From: Onthophagus taurus
Taxonomy: Eukaryota; Arthropoda; Insecta; Coleoptera; Scarabaeidae
Length of the DNA stretch: 64,000 nucleotides
Direction: 5' to 3'
NCBI RefSeq assembly: GCF_036711975.1
Contig: NC_091967.1
Span: 186,001 to 250,000 of the forward strand
In this document: one piece after another, positions 38,001 to 53,000 of the stretch
Position numbering within the stretch: the first letter of the stretch is position 1
Layout: every line of letters begins with the position of its first letter
Program-made: the position numbers and the translations under genes
Notes under the pieces: model-generated
Databases searched by the model: none
The model's input: only the letters and a program-made list of their open reading frames with translations
What the model was told of the DNA's origin: nothing

Positions 38001-41000
38001 TTCCTTTTTTCGTATGATTTAAGCATAAATTAATTAATTTTCGTAAAGAAAACGACGTTTTATAAAACTGACATTTAATTTTGACAAATTGTTGTGAAAT
38101 TGGTTACAGTTAGTAACATTGAATTTGTGTCACATTGACGTTTAACCTTTATTCAAAAACTTATTTAAAAAATTAATTTATGGAATCAATTTCAATAGTC
38201 ATGGACAAAGTATAGTATTCTACTCGCATATAATGAGCTATTATTCACTCATTCTATGCTCATATAATAATATACTATTAATTAACACCTAATTATATTT
38301 TTTTTTTCATTTCAGAAATTATCAACGATTATTTCACCGTCTCAACAAAATTATGCGTATTTACCAAAGTTAACTATTGAATGTCAATGTATTGATGTTA
38401 AGGTGGAAGGTCCAATTTATACAAAAAAATTAGTACATACAGTGTGTCAACTTCCTGATCCACCGAGACATATGTTTGATGCTTGTTATCAAAACCTTTC
38501 GGTAAAAGTGTTAAATTTTTGTTCAAAATTAATACTAGGAAGCAATACAACCACGATTATAACTCCGTTTAACGCAACATTTAGAAATAAAAATATTATT
38601 AGTCCAGAGTACTGGGTTAACCCGGATACTCCTCACAACGAAATGAGAATTTATTCCGAAAGTATTGGGATTAATAGTACAAAACCGAGAGCGATTTTAA
38701 TCGGGTTAATAATTGAAAAGATGACAAAGTTTAATTGTGAGGAAGCTATTTATTTTATTAGTAACACTTCTATTCTTCAAGATGCATCTAAATCATGTAA
38801 GAATTATTTTATATTAAAAATTATAACAGAAATTTTTTTTGTTTTTTCAGATAAAACTTGTTTAGAATTTTCTATGGAAGAAATGAAACTTCATAAAGTT
38901 TCAACAAAAACCACACTATCAATTAACGTTTCTTTAGACTCAATAAAAGCATTTATTTTTGATCCACTCGATAATAGCTCGTTTATAAGTACCAGATCGC
39001 ATCTGACTAATTCTCCCTCGTGTTCACGAAGAGGTAGTTTTACGCAAAGTCGCGAAATCCAACAAGTTCTTTTTATATCCGGTCCCGATTCCAGCAACGA
39101 TTCAAACAACGATTCGACTCCATTATTTAAATGTTCCCTTCAAATCCCTTTAGATCCCGATCGCGAAACTCATCCGTCTATTATGATATTTAATTTACAA
39201 GAAATTAGGGTTTGTGTTGATCCCTTACTTTGCTCATGGTTTTTATATACACCCGTTGTTTTGGTTAATTTTAAAAGTGACTATTCGTCAGGTAATAAAT
39301 AATACGTACACAAATTTTTAGCTACTGTTGTTGAAACGAATTTTTATAGATATTAGAAAAATTAAGAGTAGTTCCGAAATTATCTCAACAGTTACTGGTA
39401 TAGAAACTCCTAGAAGGTTAGTAACAACACCTCACGAATCAGTTCATAGCAGTTCAGATAGAGATAGAGAAATTTTACAATTACCAAAAACGCCAAAATA
39501 TTTTAAAGAAGAAGAACAACTAGCGGATGTAATAATATTATTTGGTTATAATTATTTTATATATTATAACATTAATTTTTAGCCTCAAGAAAGAATTTAT
39601 TGCTTTTTAAGTAAATGGTTCCCCATTTGGCAAGCAATGATGCTTTTTGGTGATTTATCCCAATGCACAATTTATTTTCCAACTGAATCTTTATCAGCAA
39701 TTGGATCTCAAGGCATTCAACAAGCTGTTGATGAAGCGATGCAACTCGAAAATCCACCCGATATGTTGGTTATTACTTTACCATGCGGAAATTTACGAAG
39801 TGCTGGTACAAAAGATAACATTTTGGAATATACTAGAAATTTGCCTATTAAATTACCAAATAGTTTGTGGAATCCAAGTAAGTTTTAATTCCATGGTTAA
39901 TAATTCATTTTATATACATTTTTAAACTTAATCATTTAATTTGAAAATTGTTAAAAGTGAGATTAAAGAAAAAAATTTGTTGTAGATAAATCAAATTTCC
40001 CATGGAATATATCAATATCAGATATTAGTTGTTATTCTTGGCAAAAAGGAACTAAATTAGATCTTTTAAAACCTGTATCATTTAACGCCACAGTTGGAAT
40101 GTGCTCAAAAAATAAACCAGATAACCTTAAAGACCAGCAAAAAGAAGACGTTTCAAGTACAGGAAGTGAAAATAATTCTTTAAGTGGATTAGGAGTTTGC
40201 ATTCACATCGATATGAGCCCAACTAAAATTATTTTATCTGAAATACAAGTAAATACATTCAAAAAATAATCTAACTTAAAATCTCAAAAAAATTTATTTC
40301 TTTAGGTTTGTTTAATAGCAAGTATTCTTTATGGACTCATAGAAGTAATAAATAATTTAGCCCCAGATACGTCCGAAGATCAACCGCAACCACCGCGTAT
40401 CATCCCAGTTATAAACGCTCAACCTTCATTTACAGCATCACCAACATTTGTAAAGGAAAGCAGTTTAGATTCGACAAGCGAACAAAGTCCACGTGTTACA
40501 ATTAATACCGATAACATAAATACGGAACATATCAAATTAACCGCTTGGATTCAATGGACAATTACGAAATTTACAATCGAAATGTTGTCTTATAAATTAG
40601 AAGATATGTGTAAAGAAGATTTTAATTACACGAAACCGTTAACGCTTAAACTCGTAGTTGAAGCTGAAGATGTTGTGAGTTCATTGGATTTTCAAAGCAT
40701 TTTTATGAAAATTAAAAGTAAAATTGGCGCGGCTAGTATTCAACATTATTTATTGGATCCATTTAAAAATCAATGGATACCGGGGAATTATTTAGGTTTT
40801 ATCATGAAAACGAGGGAAGAAATTTTATCGCAAGATACTCGGGAAGATAATTGCTTTGCTAGTATTATTATTACAAGAGCTAGTTGTCAACACACCCATA
40901 ATTTATGGGGAACAAAGAATACCATGGTTAAAGAGGACGAAACATCTCAACATCCAAATCGATTTATTTCCGAAGTTGTTGTTACACTCCAAGCTATTGA

Positions 41001-44000
41001 TTTTTTGTTGTGTTTACCAACTTTACGAAGTTTTTCGATAGTTTTTGAGCCGTTGTTACAAATTCCATCTTCACCGTCAAAAGTTAAAGAAACTGAGATG
41101 ACAGTTAATATCAGTAATCGAGTTTTACCCCTTATTTATCTCGATTGTAAAGGTTTCCGAGTAATTGTTCCTTTAGCTGAGTTGGAAAATGTTGATATTT
41201 CCCCGGATGTTTGTATTTTCCAAGTTGATGGTATTAATTTAATGCCGGATCCTGTTAATCCAATTTGTAGAACACCGATTCGGGCCGATATTTATCAACA
41301 AGCTGCTAGATCGAGGATATTAAATATTCCAGGTATTCAAAAACAATGCAACAATTCTACAGGGTGTATCTGAATGACTGCAACAAACTTCAAGGGGTGA
41401 TTCTTTAGTGAATTTTAAGGGTACTTCGATATATTTTTTTTTCTCATAAACCATAGACACTAGGAAAATGAAATTTGGGGAATATGTTTAACTCATAATA
41501 GGGCACGTTTTGGCCCTATTTGTACTTTCAACCTACCCTTCTAAACTACTAAACGCAACCGCCCCCGTTCAATTTATGCCTACATTTTTTTTATGAAAAT
41601 CATAAATACATTGGAAAAATTTTAGTTAGATAGATAAAACTATTCTAAAACTTTTTTGTCTCTCTGATGTTCTTCGAAAATTTAATAATTTCTGAGAAAA
41701 AAAATAATTAAGCAAACACTAACTGTTAAGTTGTAGGGTTGTTAATCGAAAGTTGGAATGAATTTTTAATGAAAAAATCTTAGTAGGCTTTGCAATCTTT
41801 GTCATACATATTTTTGACGTTTAAATCAGTGGTTTTCTTACTATTATTGTTTTATTTAAAATTTTGAAACGTCAAGTGAAAGGGCGTAAATGCGATAAAA
41901 CTTTATTTAAAAATTAATTTGAAAAACAATAATAATAGTAAGAAAAACACTGACATTTAAACGTCAAAAATATTTCTGACAAAGATTGCAAAGCCTACTA
42001 AGATTTTTTCCATTAAAATTCATTCCAACTTTTGATCGACAACCCTGTTGTCTAACGGGCAGTGTTTGCTTTATTATTTTTTTTCTTAAAAATTAGTTGT
42101 TTTTGGAAAAATTTTAGAGAGACAAAAAAGTTTTAGGATACTTTCATCTACCTATGTAAAATTTTTCTAATGTACAGGGTGGGCAAATTTGTGTGTTATT
42201 ATAGGGTATCTCAGAAACTATAAGATATACAAAAAAAGTAGGTGCCATGTCCCGGTCTCTTTTTTCGAGACTAACCCAATCCCGCAAACACCAAACCTCT
42301 ATCTTCTTTTGTTTTTTAGTTATAGCCAAAAAGTCAAATTTTCGTGATTTCAAAAAATGCTCACATTTCGTTTATTTTTGAAATTAGAGAAATGGGGTTG
42401 ATACGTTCTTAAGACACTTTTTTAAGTAGAATATACCGCCGTTGAAAAATTTAAAAAATATTTAATGATTTTTGAGATACAACACAAAGTTGTATTTTTT
42501 TAAATAACAGGTGGGGCAAAAGTAATGTCATAATGTGAATGTATCATAATTATTGCAAATGGCGTTAAATATCATTGTGTTTTGACATTTATGTTGTAGA
42601 CAGATAGAGAATTAGTTGACAATAAGCAATGGAGCGATACACGCTCGAAGAACGCGGAAATATTGTTACTGCTTATTTGACGAATTTTCGGTCTGTTGTT
42701 TTAACGCAGCGGGAATTTCGTCGTCATTTTCCTCGTCGTCCTGCACCTTGTGCGCGAACAATTAAGCATTTGGCTGAGCGTCTCGTGCAAACTGGGTCCA
42801 CTAGAGATGCTGCAAGAAGTGGCCGGCCCCGTAATGCTCGTTCGGTTGAGAATATCGCTGCGTTGGCCGAGGACGTCCGAGAGAGTCCACAAACATCGAC
42901 GAGACAACGATGCATACAATTCGGTATTAGCAGACGTTCGTTGCGTCGAATTTTGGTGAAAGACCTGAAGTTGTTTCCGTATAAAGTCCAAACCGTTCAC
43001 CAATTGCTGCCTGCTGACCGTCAAGTGAGGTTAACTTACTCCCATGCTCTCTTAAACCTGCTGCAAGAAGACGATGATTTCGTATCCAAAATCATAATGG
43101 ACGACGAAGCCCATTTCCACTTAAGCGGTTATGTGAACAAACAAAATATGCGTTTCTGGGGTACGGAGAATCCACATGAAATGCATGAAGAGCTATTGCA
43201 TCCCCTCAAAGTGACTGTTTGAGGACGGCGACGGCACCACCGTAACCGTAACTGGTGAGCGTTACAGATACATGTTAAACAATTTTTTTTTGCCGCAAAT
43301 CGCTGAATTGGGTCTCGAGCATTGTTGGTTCCAACAGGATGGAGCAACCGCTCACACAGCTCGGGCAACGATGGAGATTTTGAAACGCCAATTTCCGGGC
43401 TGTATGATCTCCCGTTTTGGCGATTTGAACTGGCCGGACAGATCGCCAGATCTGACGGCGCCAGACTTCTTTCTTTGGGGCTTTTTGAAATCTCGCGTTT
43501 ACCGCAACAAACCACAAACCCTGCAACTCTTGAAAGCTAACATTAAAGAAGAAATCGCCAATTTGGTGCCTGATATTTTGCGAGCAACAATTTTAAATGC
43601 CGTAAAACGAGCACAAATGTGTATTAACTCAGGAGGGGGTCATTTGACCGATATAATTTTTTCAAGTTAATATAACAAATTTTACACTTTTAAATAAACG
43701 TTCCGTGAAAACAGAGCCCTATTTTTTTCATTTCTAACAAAATGGCAGCCAATTCACATTATGACATTATTTTTGCCCCACCTTGTACAAACTATAGTAG
43801 ATTATGGTGTTACTGAAAAGAGCATATTTTTAGCTTTCCAATGATGTATTGCACCCATGGTGTGTTTGGGGAAAATAAGCGTTATTTTTTAATTCTAAAG
43901 TATTAAAGATTAATATTCAAAATTTTAATTCTAGTAGGCGAGGAAAACGTTAAATGCCACTTAGTTACTATAGTAACGTGAGTTTACTGATCATTTCATT

Positions 44001-47000
44001 CATGAATTTTTCGAAATCATCAAATATTTTTAAAATTCTTCAACGGCAGTATATTCTACTTAAAAAAGTGTCTTAAGAACGTATCAACCCCATTTCTCTA
44101 ATTTCAAAAATAAACGAAATATGAGCATCTTTTGAAATCAAGAAAATTTGACTTTTTGGCTATAACTTAAAAACAAAATAAGATAGAGGTTAGGTGGTTG
44201 CGGGATTGGGTTAGTCTCCAAAAAAGAGACCGGGACATGGCACCTACTTTTTTCGTATCTCTTATAGTTTCTGAGATAGCCTATAATAACACCCAAATTT
44301 GCCCACCGTGTACATATTTATCATCTACATAAAAAAAATTTTAGCAAAAATGTAAAGGGGGTGGTTACGTTTAGTAGTTTAGAAGGGTAGGTTGAAAGTA
44401 CAAACAGGGTCAAAACGTGCCCCAAATTTCATTTTCCTAGCGTTTATGGTTTTTCAGAAAAAAGAATTAAACCAAAATTTTCCGCCATTTTTGGAGGGGT
44501 GTAGCTCCTTAGGGGAGCCGAAGTCGCCCATGGTTCATATATCAAGCTACCCTTAAAATTCACTAAAGAATCACCCCTTGAAGTTTGTTGCAGTCATTCA
44601 GATACACCCTGTATAATTGCACCACCTTGTCCAAAAATAAAATAATTACTTAATCTAAAAGTTGCAGGTAGCGAAATTGAAGATAGACAATACGAATTAA
44701 AAATAGTTGGAATTTCTTTGAGTACGAGCACTTGGAGTGAGTTTGATCCGCTACTACATCAATCGTCATCAATGAAACAATTAAAAACGATGAGTGAAAA
44801 TCCCGCTTTAGAATGGAATTTGGGTAAAGGAACGATTATGAAAGGTCAAAACGTTAATTTTGTGCCGATAATAAACAAATTTGATGTTTTAATAGTAACA
44901 GCACCCGCAATGATTTATAAAAACGAGGTTATTTGCGGCCATTCGATTGAGATAAATTTCGTTTCAAATATTGAGACGTTAATTTCGTTGAACCAAATCA
45001 AATTTTTTCTTGCATTAGAAAACGAAGTGAATGGGGTGTACGATTTATGCGTGGGTAACGCTGAAAGTAAAAGACCCAAAGTTTTTTTACCGTATAGTTG
45101 TTTTAATAAGATAATTGATACACCATCCACTGAAATCCAACAAATTGATTTGGGCAAAGACTCTGGAATTGAAACTAGAGAGTTTAGAAGTATCGCTTCG
45201 TTTAAATCAACAACGGAAATTGCTATAAATTTAAAACGGGTTTCCGCCGCTGAGAATATTTACACAAAACCTTGCGTTAAATATCCTTATGGGTATATCC
45301 CGTTAGATTTATTAATAACAGCGGGGAAAATTAATTTTATTTTGTATAATAACACTAACGATGCCCGAAAAGATTTACTTAATTACGATGGGAGAAAGGA
45401 TTCCGAAAATTTTGAAGAATCTGAAGAGTATTTCCCTTATATTTTCGCTTCAATTTGCCAACCAAATATTTTTATGTCCGATTTACAATTAGGGCGTAAA
45501 ATCCAAGGATCTTGTTATGATGTTAAATTAAAATTACCGGAAATTAAGCAATTAAAATCAATGCCGATTGAAAAAAATTTTAACACAAACTTAGTTGAGA
45601 CAAGAACTGGATACCCAAATCCACATAACGGAGTATTACCCGCTTTTTTTACAGCTCGTTGGTCTAAAGGTGTGGGAAAGCCAAATTTAGAAATAGAGAT
45701 CGCAAAACCCGTGAAAATCGTTGCATCTGTTGCAATTTGCACCCATTTAATCAACGTTGTTAACGCAATAAATGAAACTTTGATTATCCCCGAAGAACCA
45801 ATCGTTATAAAATCAATTAATACTCAGCAAAAAAGTCGATTGAAACAACAAAAAAGTGTTGATTACGTTAAATTCAAAGAGATCAAAGACAAATTATTGG
45901 GAGTGACCGTTTTTAACGTAAAATTATCCCAAGTCGTTTTTAACATAAAAACGGAAAACGATAACGAACTAACATTAACATTGGGGAAAATAAAGAATTA
46001 TTTAACTATATCAAACCGCCCCGAACGGATCACAAATGTAACAACGTTAAATTCGATTTGTATCGGTGTCTCAACCGGGGATGTATCGCGATTATTACTA
46101 AATCCATGGACCATCTCGTTAGAAGTTTGCTTATTTTGGGAAAGTTGGCAAAGTGTCGATTCCGATCCGCAAATACAAATATCAGGTCAAAGCGACTGTA
46201 TCGTAATAGACGTTAGTCCCGAACAACTTCAATGCATCGAATTTGTACAAAAAGAAATTGCGGAATTTATTGCTTCTTTGCCTTTACCGAAAAATAATCC
46301 CGTTGAAACTTACGATGAACCATTAAAACCAATTCCAAGCGATAAAGAACAACATTATAAAGATGATTTAAGAGCCGGAGCTTTTCATTTTGTCGATTCG
46401 ACGAGTAATAATATCGATGAACTTCCTTTGCCTTACCGAGTTATGTTTTGGCACAAAAATATATCTGCTATGGCTTGGAGATACCCACAACCAAGAGCTT
46501 TAACGAAAGTGCGAGTATTTCCGGTTCCTTATAACATAACTCAAGATAGTAAAGAAAAAATATTATGTAATTTAGAGTATTGGTCTGAATGTCATGGTTC
46601 CTATCAACCATACACACAATTTTATTTATCAGAAAGTGAAATGTGCCAATTGGATTTACCGCAAAATAATCAACCGGTCGTAGCTAGTATTTGGAGGATT
46701 GTTTTGACATCGACAATAACAGATGCACGAAATCGGGTTAATTACACAAGAGTTTTATTATCACCGAGGGCTTTAGCTGGGTGTATTCGAGTTGATTCAT
46801 ATTTCAACAAAGTTTTAGTTCCCCAACTAACTTTATCTTTACATATTTCCACGATATCAATTAACTTATTTAACCGATTAGACAAAACGAAAAATTTAAT
46901 TATGCCTGAACAATTAAAAAATTACACCCCTGACCAATTATTTCCTGAATTACAAAATTTTATGACGATAACTTTAGATAATACAAGAGTTTATTTAGCA

Positions 47001-50000
47001 ACGTGGAATTTTGAGATATTTTCGATCGATTTAATTTCACATATAAAATGCACAATTCTCGATTATGCCTTTCTTACGATGCAACCTTTAATTTTGCCGT
47101 TTACATTTAAATTTGAGGCGTCAATTTCGAAATCAATTAATATTAATTTTATATCAAAACCGATTTCGATTAATTTAGGCGCAACAGCCGCTCATACTTT
47201 AGCAGTGAGTGGACAACTTTGGTACGAGTTTCTCACCAATGACGATAACTCAATGAATCTTATTGTTATGACTCAATACGTTGTTTGTAACGATACAAAT
47301 GTAACGTTACGTTTTGGACAAGCCGGTTCTGAAGATATACTTTTATTACCGAGATATTGCCATTTATACGCGTGGAGATCACAGAAAAGTAAATTAATGC
47401 TACGAGTTGCCTTGGAGGAATACGGATGGGTTTGGTCTGAAGCTTTTAGAATCGACAGTGATGGTACTGCGGTGCTTAATATTTCAAAAGAAAATAATAT
47501 TGTTGTTATAATGAGCGTAAGATCGTTATCGGCCACACAAAAAAAGATTACATTTTCGGGGCAATTATCTATTTGTAACACTTTATTGGAACACTTTGAA
47601 TTAAAAGTTGTCGAAAACGTGATGAGCCAGAAAGACGCCGTTTTTAAATCCGCCCCTGTTCACATAATAAGCGGTAAAAGCACCCCACCAAGCATTTTAA
47701 TCGACTCCACCAAAAAATATTTTTTGAGGCTAAGATTTTATGGATTAGATTCAGCTTGGTCTGGAGACATTCCATTAGCTGCAAATCCAAAATGCACCCA
47801 ACCTTGGTTGGTTAAAGTCCCATTACAAGAACGGGGACAATTTTTAAGCATTTGGTGCCAAATTGAGACGCAACATTTCGAATCGGGTTGTAAGATCTTA
47901 GCGATTTTATCCCCGCTCTTTATGGTGCGATCAAATCTAGCTATTAACTCAAAAATTTTTATTGAAACCCCAATGTTACACGTTCACTTAGAATCAACCG
48001 TTCGGGGAAAAGGCGAATATCAACAATTATATTGCCCCGGAACGATCGATCATTCACACCAATTAACATTTCAACTCGATGATACCCCAACATCAAACCC
48101 ATACGTACCATTAAATTACAGCCTTGTAGATCAAAAAGTATTCTTTAAAAAAAAAGATAAAGTGGATATCGACGAAATTTTAGACGTCTTAAACAATTAC
48201 ACTAAATCATCTTGGCCATATTTCGGGGAAGATTTCGAAGGAATCGATTTTTTAATTGAAGACCAACCGCTAACTCACGTCCAAGTAAAATACGAAAACG
48301 CCTGTCTTTATTCAAGCGCGCTTTTAATGGAGTTACTCCCATGGTGTTTATTATTGAACACAACAGGATGTCCGATTGCGATTATCGTCAACGAAAAAGA
48401 ATTATGCAGAGTGAATCATTACGGAATTTGCACCCCACCGAAATTAGAAGAGACTTTCTATTTAGGAGTTGGAATAAACGGAATGTGGAATTTAACCCTA
48501 CCTTTACAACTGGCAAAATCAAATTGGAGCACAGCTTTTTATATGCCGAAAATAAGCGGGAATATTCCGTTAGAAGGAAACATAAAAACGATGGTTAAAT
48601 GCGAACCGTACGTTTGTATGATTTCGATTATTTCGAACGTTGAAAATACAATTAGATTATTAAGGGTTAGCTCAACTCACGTTGTTACAAACCATACTTC
48701 GTTAAACTTTCGGGGGGTTTGTTTTGCTGTACCTGTCACTGGAAGTGTTTACAATTTTCCGAAAAAAACTGAGCAACATTCGTTTAATGTGCCGTGTAAT
48801 TTAAACACAAAATCTTCTGGTGTTTCAATTACGCAGTGGTACGTTATTGGAAAAACAATAGACCCTATGATTGAATACGTTTTATACATTTCTTTTTCAA
48901 CGAATGGTAAATCCGGATGGAGCTGTCCAATTCGTGTTGATAAACCTTTTAACAGAAGAAGTATTAGCGTTAAAATGAACCAAAAAAGTGTAAGTACAAG
49001 TTATTTATTGGACTAAAACTAAAAACATTCGGGGTCTCTCCAGCCACTTTTAGTTCAGTTAATACAGGCTGTGAAAGCCTTCAACTTATATTAATTTGTC
49101 CACGACTACCTTATAATATACCGGGTGTCCCTCAAAAGTGGCTCACCCCCATATTTTTCTTTATTATTGGTGATATAAGAAAACCATTTGGAATGCATAG
49201 TTAGGTCGCTAAAACGGATTATTACGACATGAAATCATTCTTTTTGTACTTCCGGTTATACCGGATGTGAGTACTAATTTTGCTATTTTTTTAAATCTAT
49301 AATTTTTTTTTCTTCAGTTGGGTTAATAGTATAATTTCACATAACTTTTACTTGAAAAAATTTTCACGATAGCTTATAATTTGTGAAAAAGAAATTATTT
49401 TCGTTATTTTATAACGTTTCAGTACCTTCGGAAAATGTATTACAACTTTTGACGCATAGTAGCTAGGTTAATAGTATAAACTACGTTATGTCCCTCTTGA
49501 TTTGCTATTCTCGAGCAGTGATCACTGCTATGCTTTAGTCAGTGGTTCTTTTTTAATAATGGTGTAAATTAACAGTTGTATTAAATTAGTTTTAAAAGAA
49601 TAACGCGATCAAACAATTAAGTTTAATTCAATTATTTTTGATGTTTTATTTTTTTCTTTATTTTTTGTTCTTTTACACTAAATGTTCTGTAGCTGAGTAA
49701 CTTACAATGTCCATTGTACATTATAATTTGGATTGTTTACTTTATTTTGGTTAAAACCTCTCAGATCACCTGACCTCACACCTTTAGATTCTTTTTATGG
49801 GGTAAAATCAAAAATGAGCTGTATAATACACCAGTATGGTCTCGTGAGGTATTAGAAAATAAATCGAGTTAGAAATTGTATTACCTAAATATCTCCGCAG
49901 GAATAACGTCGAGTCGGTAGATCGACAATTCGCAAGATACAATTATGTCAAAATCGAGGCGGGAGCATTTTGAAAATTTAGAAAATTAGTTTTTTTGAAC

Positions 50001-53000
50001 TTACAATTGAATTAAATTTAATTGTTGGATAGCGTTTTTCTTTTAAAACTAATTTAATACAACTGTTAATTTACACCATTATTAAAAAAGAACCACTAAC
50101 TAAAGCATAGCAGTGATCACTGCTCGAGGAATAGCAAATCAAGAAAGACATAACGTAGTTTGTACTATTAACCTAGCTACTATGCGTCAAAAGTTGTAAT
50201 ACATTTTCCGATGGTACTAAAACGTTAAAAATAACGAAAATAATTTTTTTTTTCAAAAATTATAAGCGATCGTGAAAATTTTTTCAAGTAAAAGTTATGT
50301 GAAATTATACTGTCTACCCAACTGCAGAAAAAAAATTGTAGATTTAAAAAAATAGCGAAATTAGTACTCACATCCGGTGTAACCGGAAGTACAAAAAGCA
50401 TGATTTCATGTCGTAATAATCCGTTTTAGCGACCTAACTATGCATTCCAAATGGTTTTCTTATATCACCAATAATAAAGAAAAATATGGGGGTGAGCCAC
50501 TTTTGAGGGACACCCGGTATACCTTACGAATGAGTTTTCTAAAACAAAATGGTAGTCATTTTTCACGGAGTGAATAATAATCATTATTCACGGGTAGCCA
50601 TCTTGACCAGACTAATAATAATTATTTGAAACGTTAAAAGTTCAAAAAACGTCAATTTAATTCAATTTTTTAGGAGTTTCTAAATGTTTGACATTAAAAA
50701 AACCTAAACGAATTCCTTTTTTCGTATGATTTAAGCATAAATTAATTAATTTTCGTAACGAAAACGACGCACATACGTTGATTTTAACGATTTAAGCGGT
50801 CAATAGTTGAATTCAAAAAGTAATCATAATTACAAAGGAAATACACAAAGAGTGTGTAGACAGTTCCAGAAACAAAAGGTAACACCCTCTATACTATCCG
50901 TGGTAGTGTGTGGTTGCACATGTCATTAGAACCTGATCGCATTGCGTGTACGCGTTACAGTTTTCTACGTTCTTTGCGTGAGCAACTTTTACAAAGTCAA
51001 TCTTTGAGTTTCTGTGTCTCTCACTAAAGTGAGGGTGATGGATCCCGATAGTTCAGGTAAGAATCAATAGGGATTACAATATTTTAAAAAACCTGCGATG
51101 TTTTAAGGTTATTTCAAAGGTTCGAAACCTTGTGTGTTTTTGAAACGAAATTTCCGGTATTTTTTGCTTTTAAAATCTATTTTGTTGTACTATCGCGCCC
51201 GATCGAGCTATAATTGATACTTTGTACTAACTGTTAACTGATGACGATTAAATCAGCTGCGGATACGGCGCGTTTCATAAATTTCAGAGACTTATACGTT
51301 ATGACTTGAAATAGAGGAAAAAACACGGAATTTGATTTTTCTATATTATTCTGTTTTCAAGTGATTTCAACATCATCTAGCACGTCTAGAATAAAAGGAC
51401 TAACTCGTCAATATTTATATGATCAACTGTAACAATTCAATTTTTCAACTTTAGATGAAAAGTTGAATCATTTGGAAAAGCATCTCTTGTCGTACTCCTG
51501 TAACGCTGAAGATAAGATAAGATGTCTGAAGAAAAGATTTGGTTACTTTAAATCTTCAATAAAAGTGAAATGGTCGAAAGCTCATAGAAAAGAAGATGTT
51601 TTCAAAAAAACGAATAAGGTCTGGTTGGATGGAACCTTTGAACTTCCAAGTGATCGTCAATGTCGGCCGGGACGTCCTTCTAAACCATTTAGTGAATTGA
51701 GTGAGAGAAGTAAGCGCCGAAAAACCGAACAGGTTCGCACGACTGTAGACGATGAGGTTATTATTCATGCTGCACAAACAACCTTAAGAGAAAGAGGCAA
51801 AAGAGATGCATCCCAAATTCTGAAAAACATCACAAATTCTCCTACTCGTGCTGGAAAATATAAAAAAGCTTTCCAACCCAAATATTGCCAACAAGAAATT
51901 CGTCCACTAACACCGCAGAAGCATTAGCCATGTTTGTAGAGGCTGATTTAACTAAGCGGCAATATGAAGTTATTAGAAGTAGGAACAAAGCTCTTTATCC
52001 GTGTTACAATCTAGTAATTAAAGCAAAACAAGATTGCTATCCACCTAAAGAATGTATAAGGGTCACAAGTACCTGCGCCGAAAGTCCACATGAACAACAC
52101 CGTTACGCGCTTTTCAATTTATCTGGAAGAAGTACTGGCAACCCTCAATGAAGAAGAAGGAAATTCATTGCTAATTATTTGTAAATGGGGTTGTGATGGT
52201 TCGCAGCAAGCTAAATATAAACAGAAATTCGATAATGATGCCGATTCAGATGGTCATATATTTCTGAGTTCTTTCGTACCAATACAAATAGTTTGTGGCA
52301 AGGATAAAAAGAAAGTCATTTGGCAAAACCCAACACCGTCTTCGCCAAAACATTGCCGACCGATAAGATTCAGATTTCTGAAGGAAAACGCGGATGTTAC
52401 TAAAGAAGAAATTAGTTTTGTCTAAGAGTCTGCACAGAGTTTAGTTGCTACCGAAGCCATTTTGAACGGAAAGACATTCTTGTTTGGACATATATTGAAA
52501 ATGACTATGGTTGACGGAAAGGTTTGCAACGCAGCTACTGGCACAAAATCAACGACACGGTGTTATATATGTAACGTAACATCAAAAGATTTCAATAATC
52601 TGGATCTAGAAAAAAAAAGTAGTGAGTAAACCTGCTATCGAATTTGGTTTATCTGTTTTACACGCCAGAATACGATTGTTAGAGAGTATTTTACATTTGG
52701 CTTATAAATTGCCAGTCAAGAAGTACAGACAGAAAAGAAGTAAGGAGGAAAAAATCGTCGAAGAACAAACGAAATTACACATTCAAGAAAGGTTTAGAAA
52801 AGAGACGGGATTATTAATAGATATGCCAAAGGCTAACTATGGAAACACTAGCCGAAGATTCTTCGAAAATGCAAATTTAGCTGCTGACATCACAGGAATT
52901 GATTATAATTTATTGTACAGACTTAAAGTAATTTCATCTGGTCATAAAATTGATACCAAGAAATATGATGAATATGCTCTGGATACGGCTAAATTATACG

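Larger units (their letters stand above)
42175..44310. mobile_element. TE5 copy nested in TE4
   Basis: The ends CAGGGTGGGCAAATTTGTGT and inverse (..gcccaccgtg) are flanked by TA (42173-42174, 44311-44312). The arms are complementary (tctcagaaactataag, ccatgtcccggtctctttt). Without the nested TE7 it is ~860 bp, an internally deleted copy compared with 56688-58337. Confidence 0.87.
41360..44611. mobile_element. TE4, complete, with two elements nested inside (VPS13B intron 15)
   Basis: The ends CAGGGTGTATCTGAATGACT and inverse are flanked by TA (41358-41359, 44612-44613). The left end lies only 27 bp after the exon 15 donor and the right end 56 bp before exon 16, so almost the whole intron is this element. 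TE5 (42175-44310) sits inside it, and TE7 inside TE5. Confidence 0.88.

Noticed and set aside
39322-39349. Exon 12 of VPS13B starting at 39322
   Set aside because: It is out of phase with exon 11 and gives an early stop; the acceptor at 39349 fits.
48990-49016. VPS13B ending at TAA 49014-49016
   Set aside because: A GTAAGT donor at 48990 joins in phase to 54406 and the protein continues with conserved C-terminal sequence.
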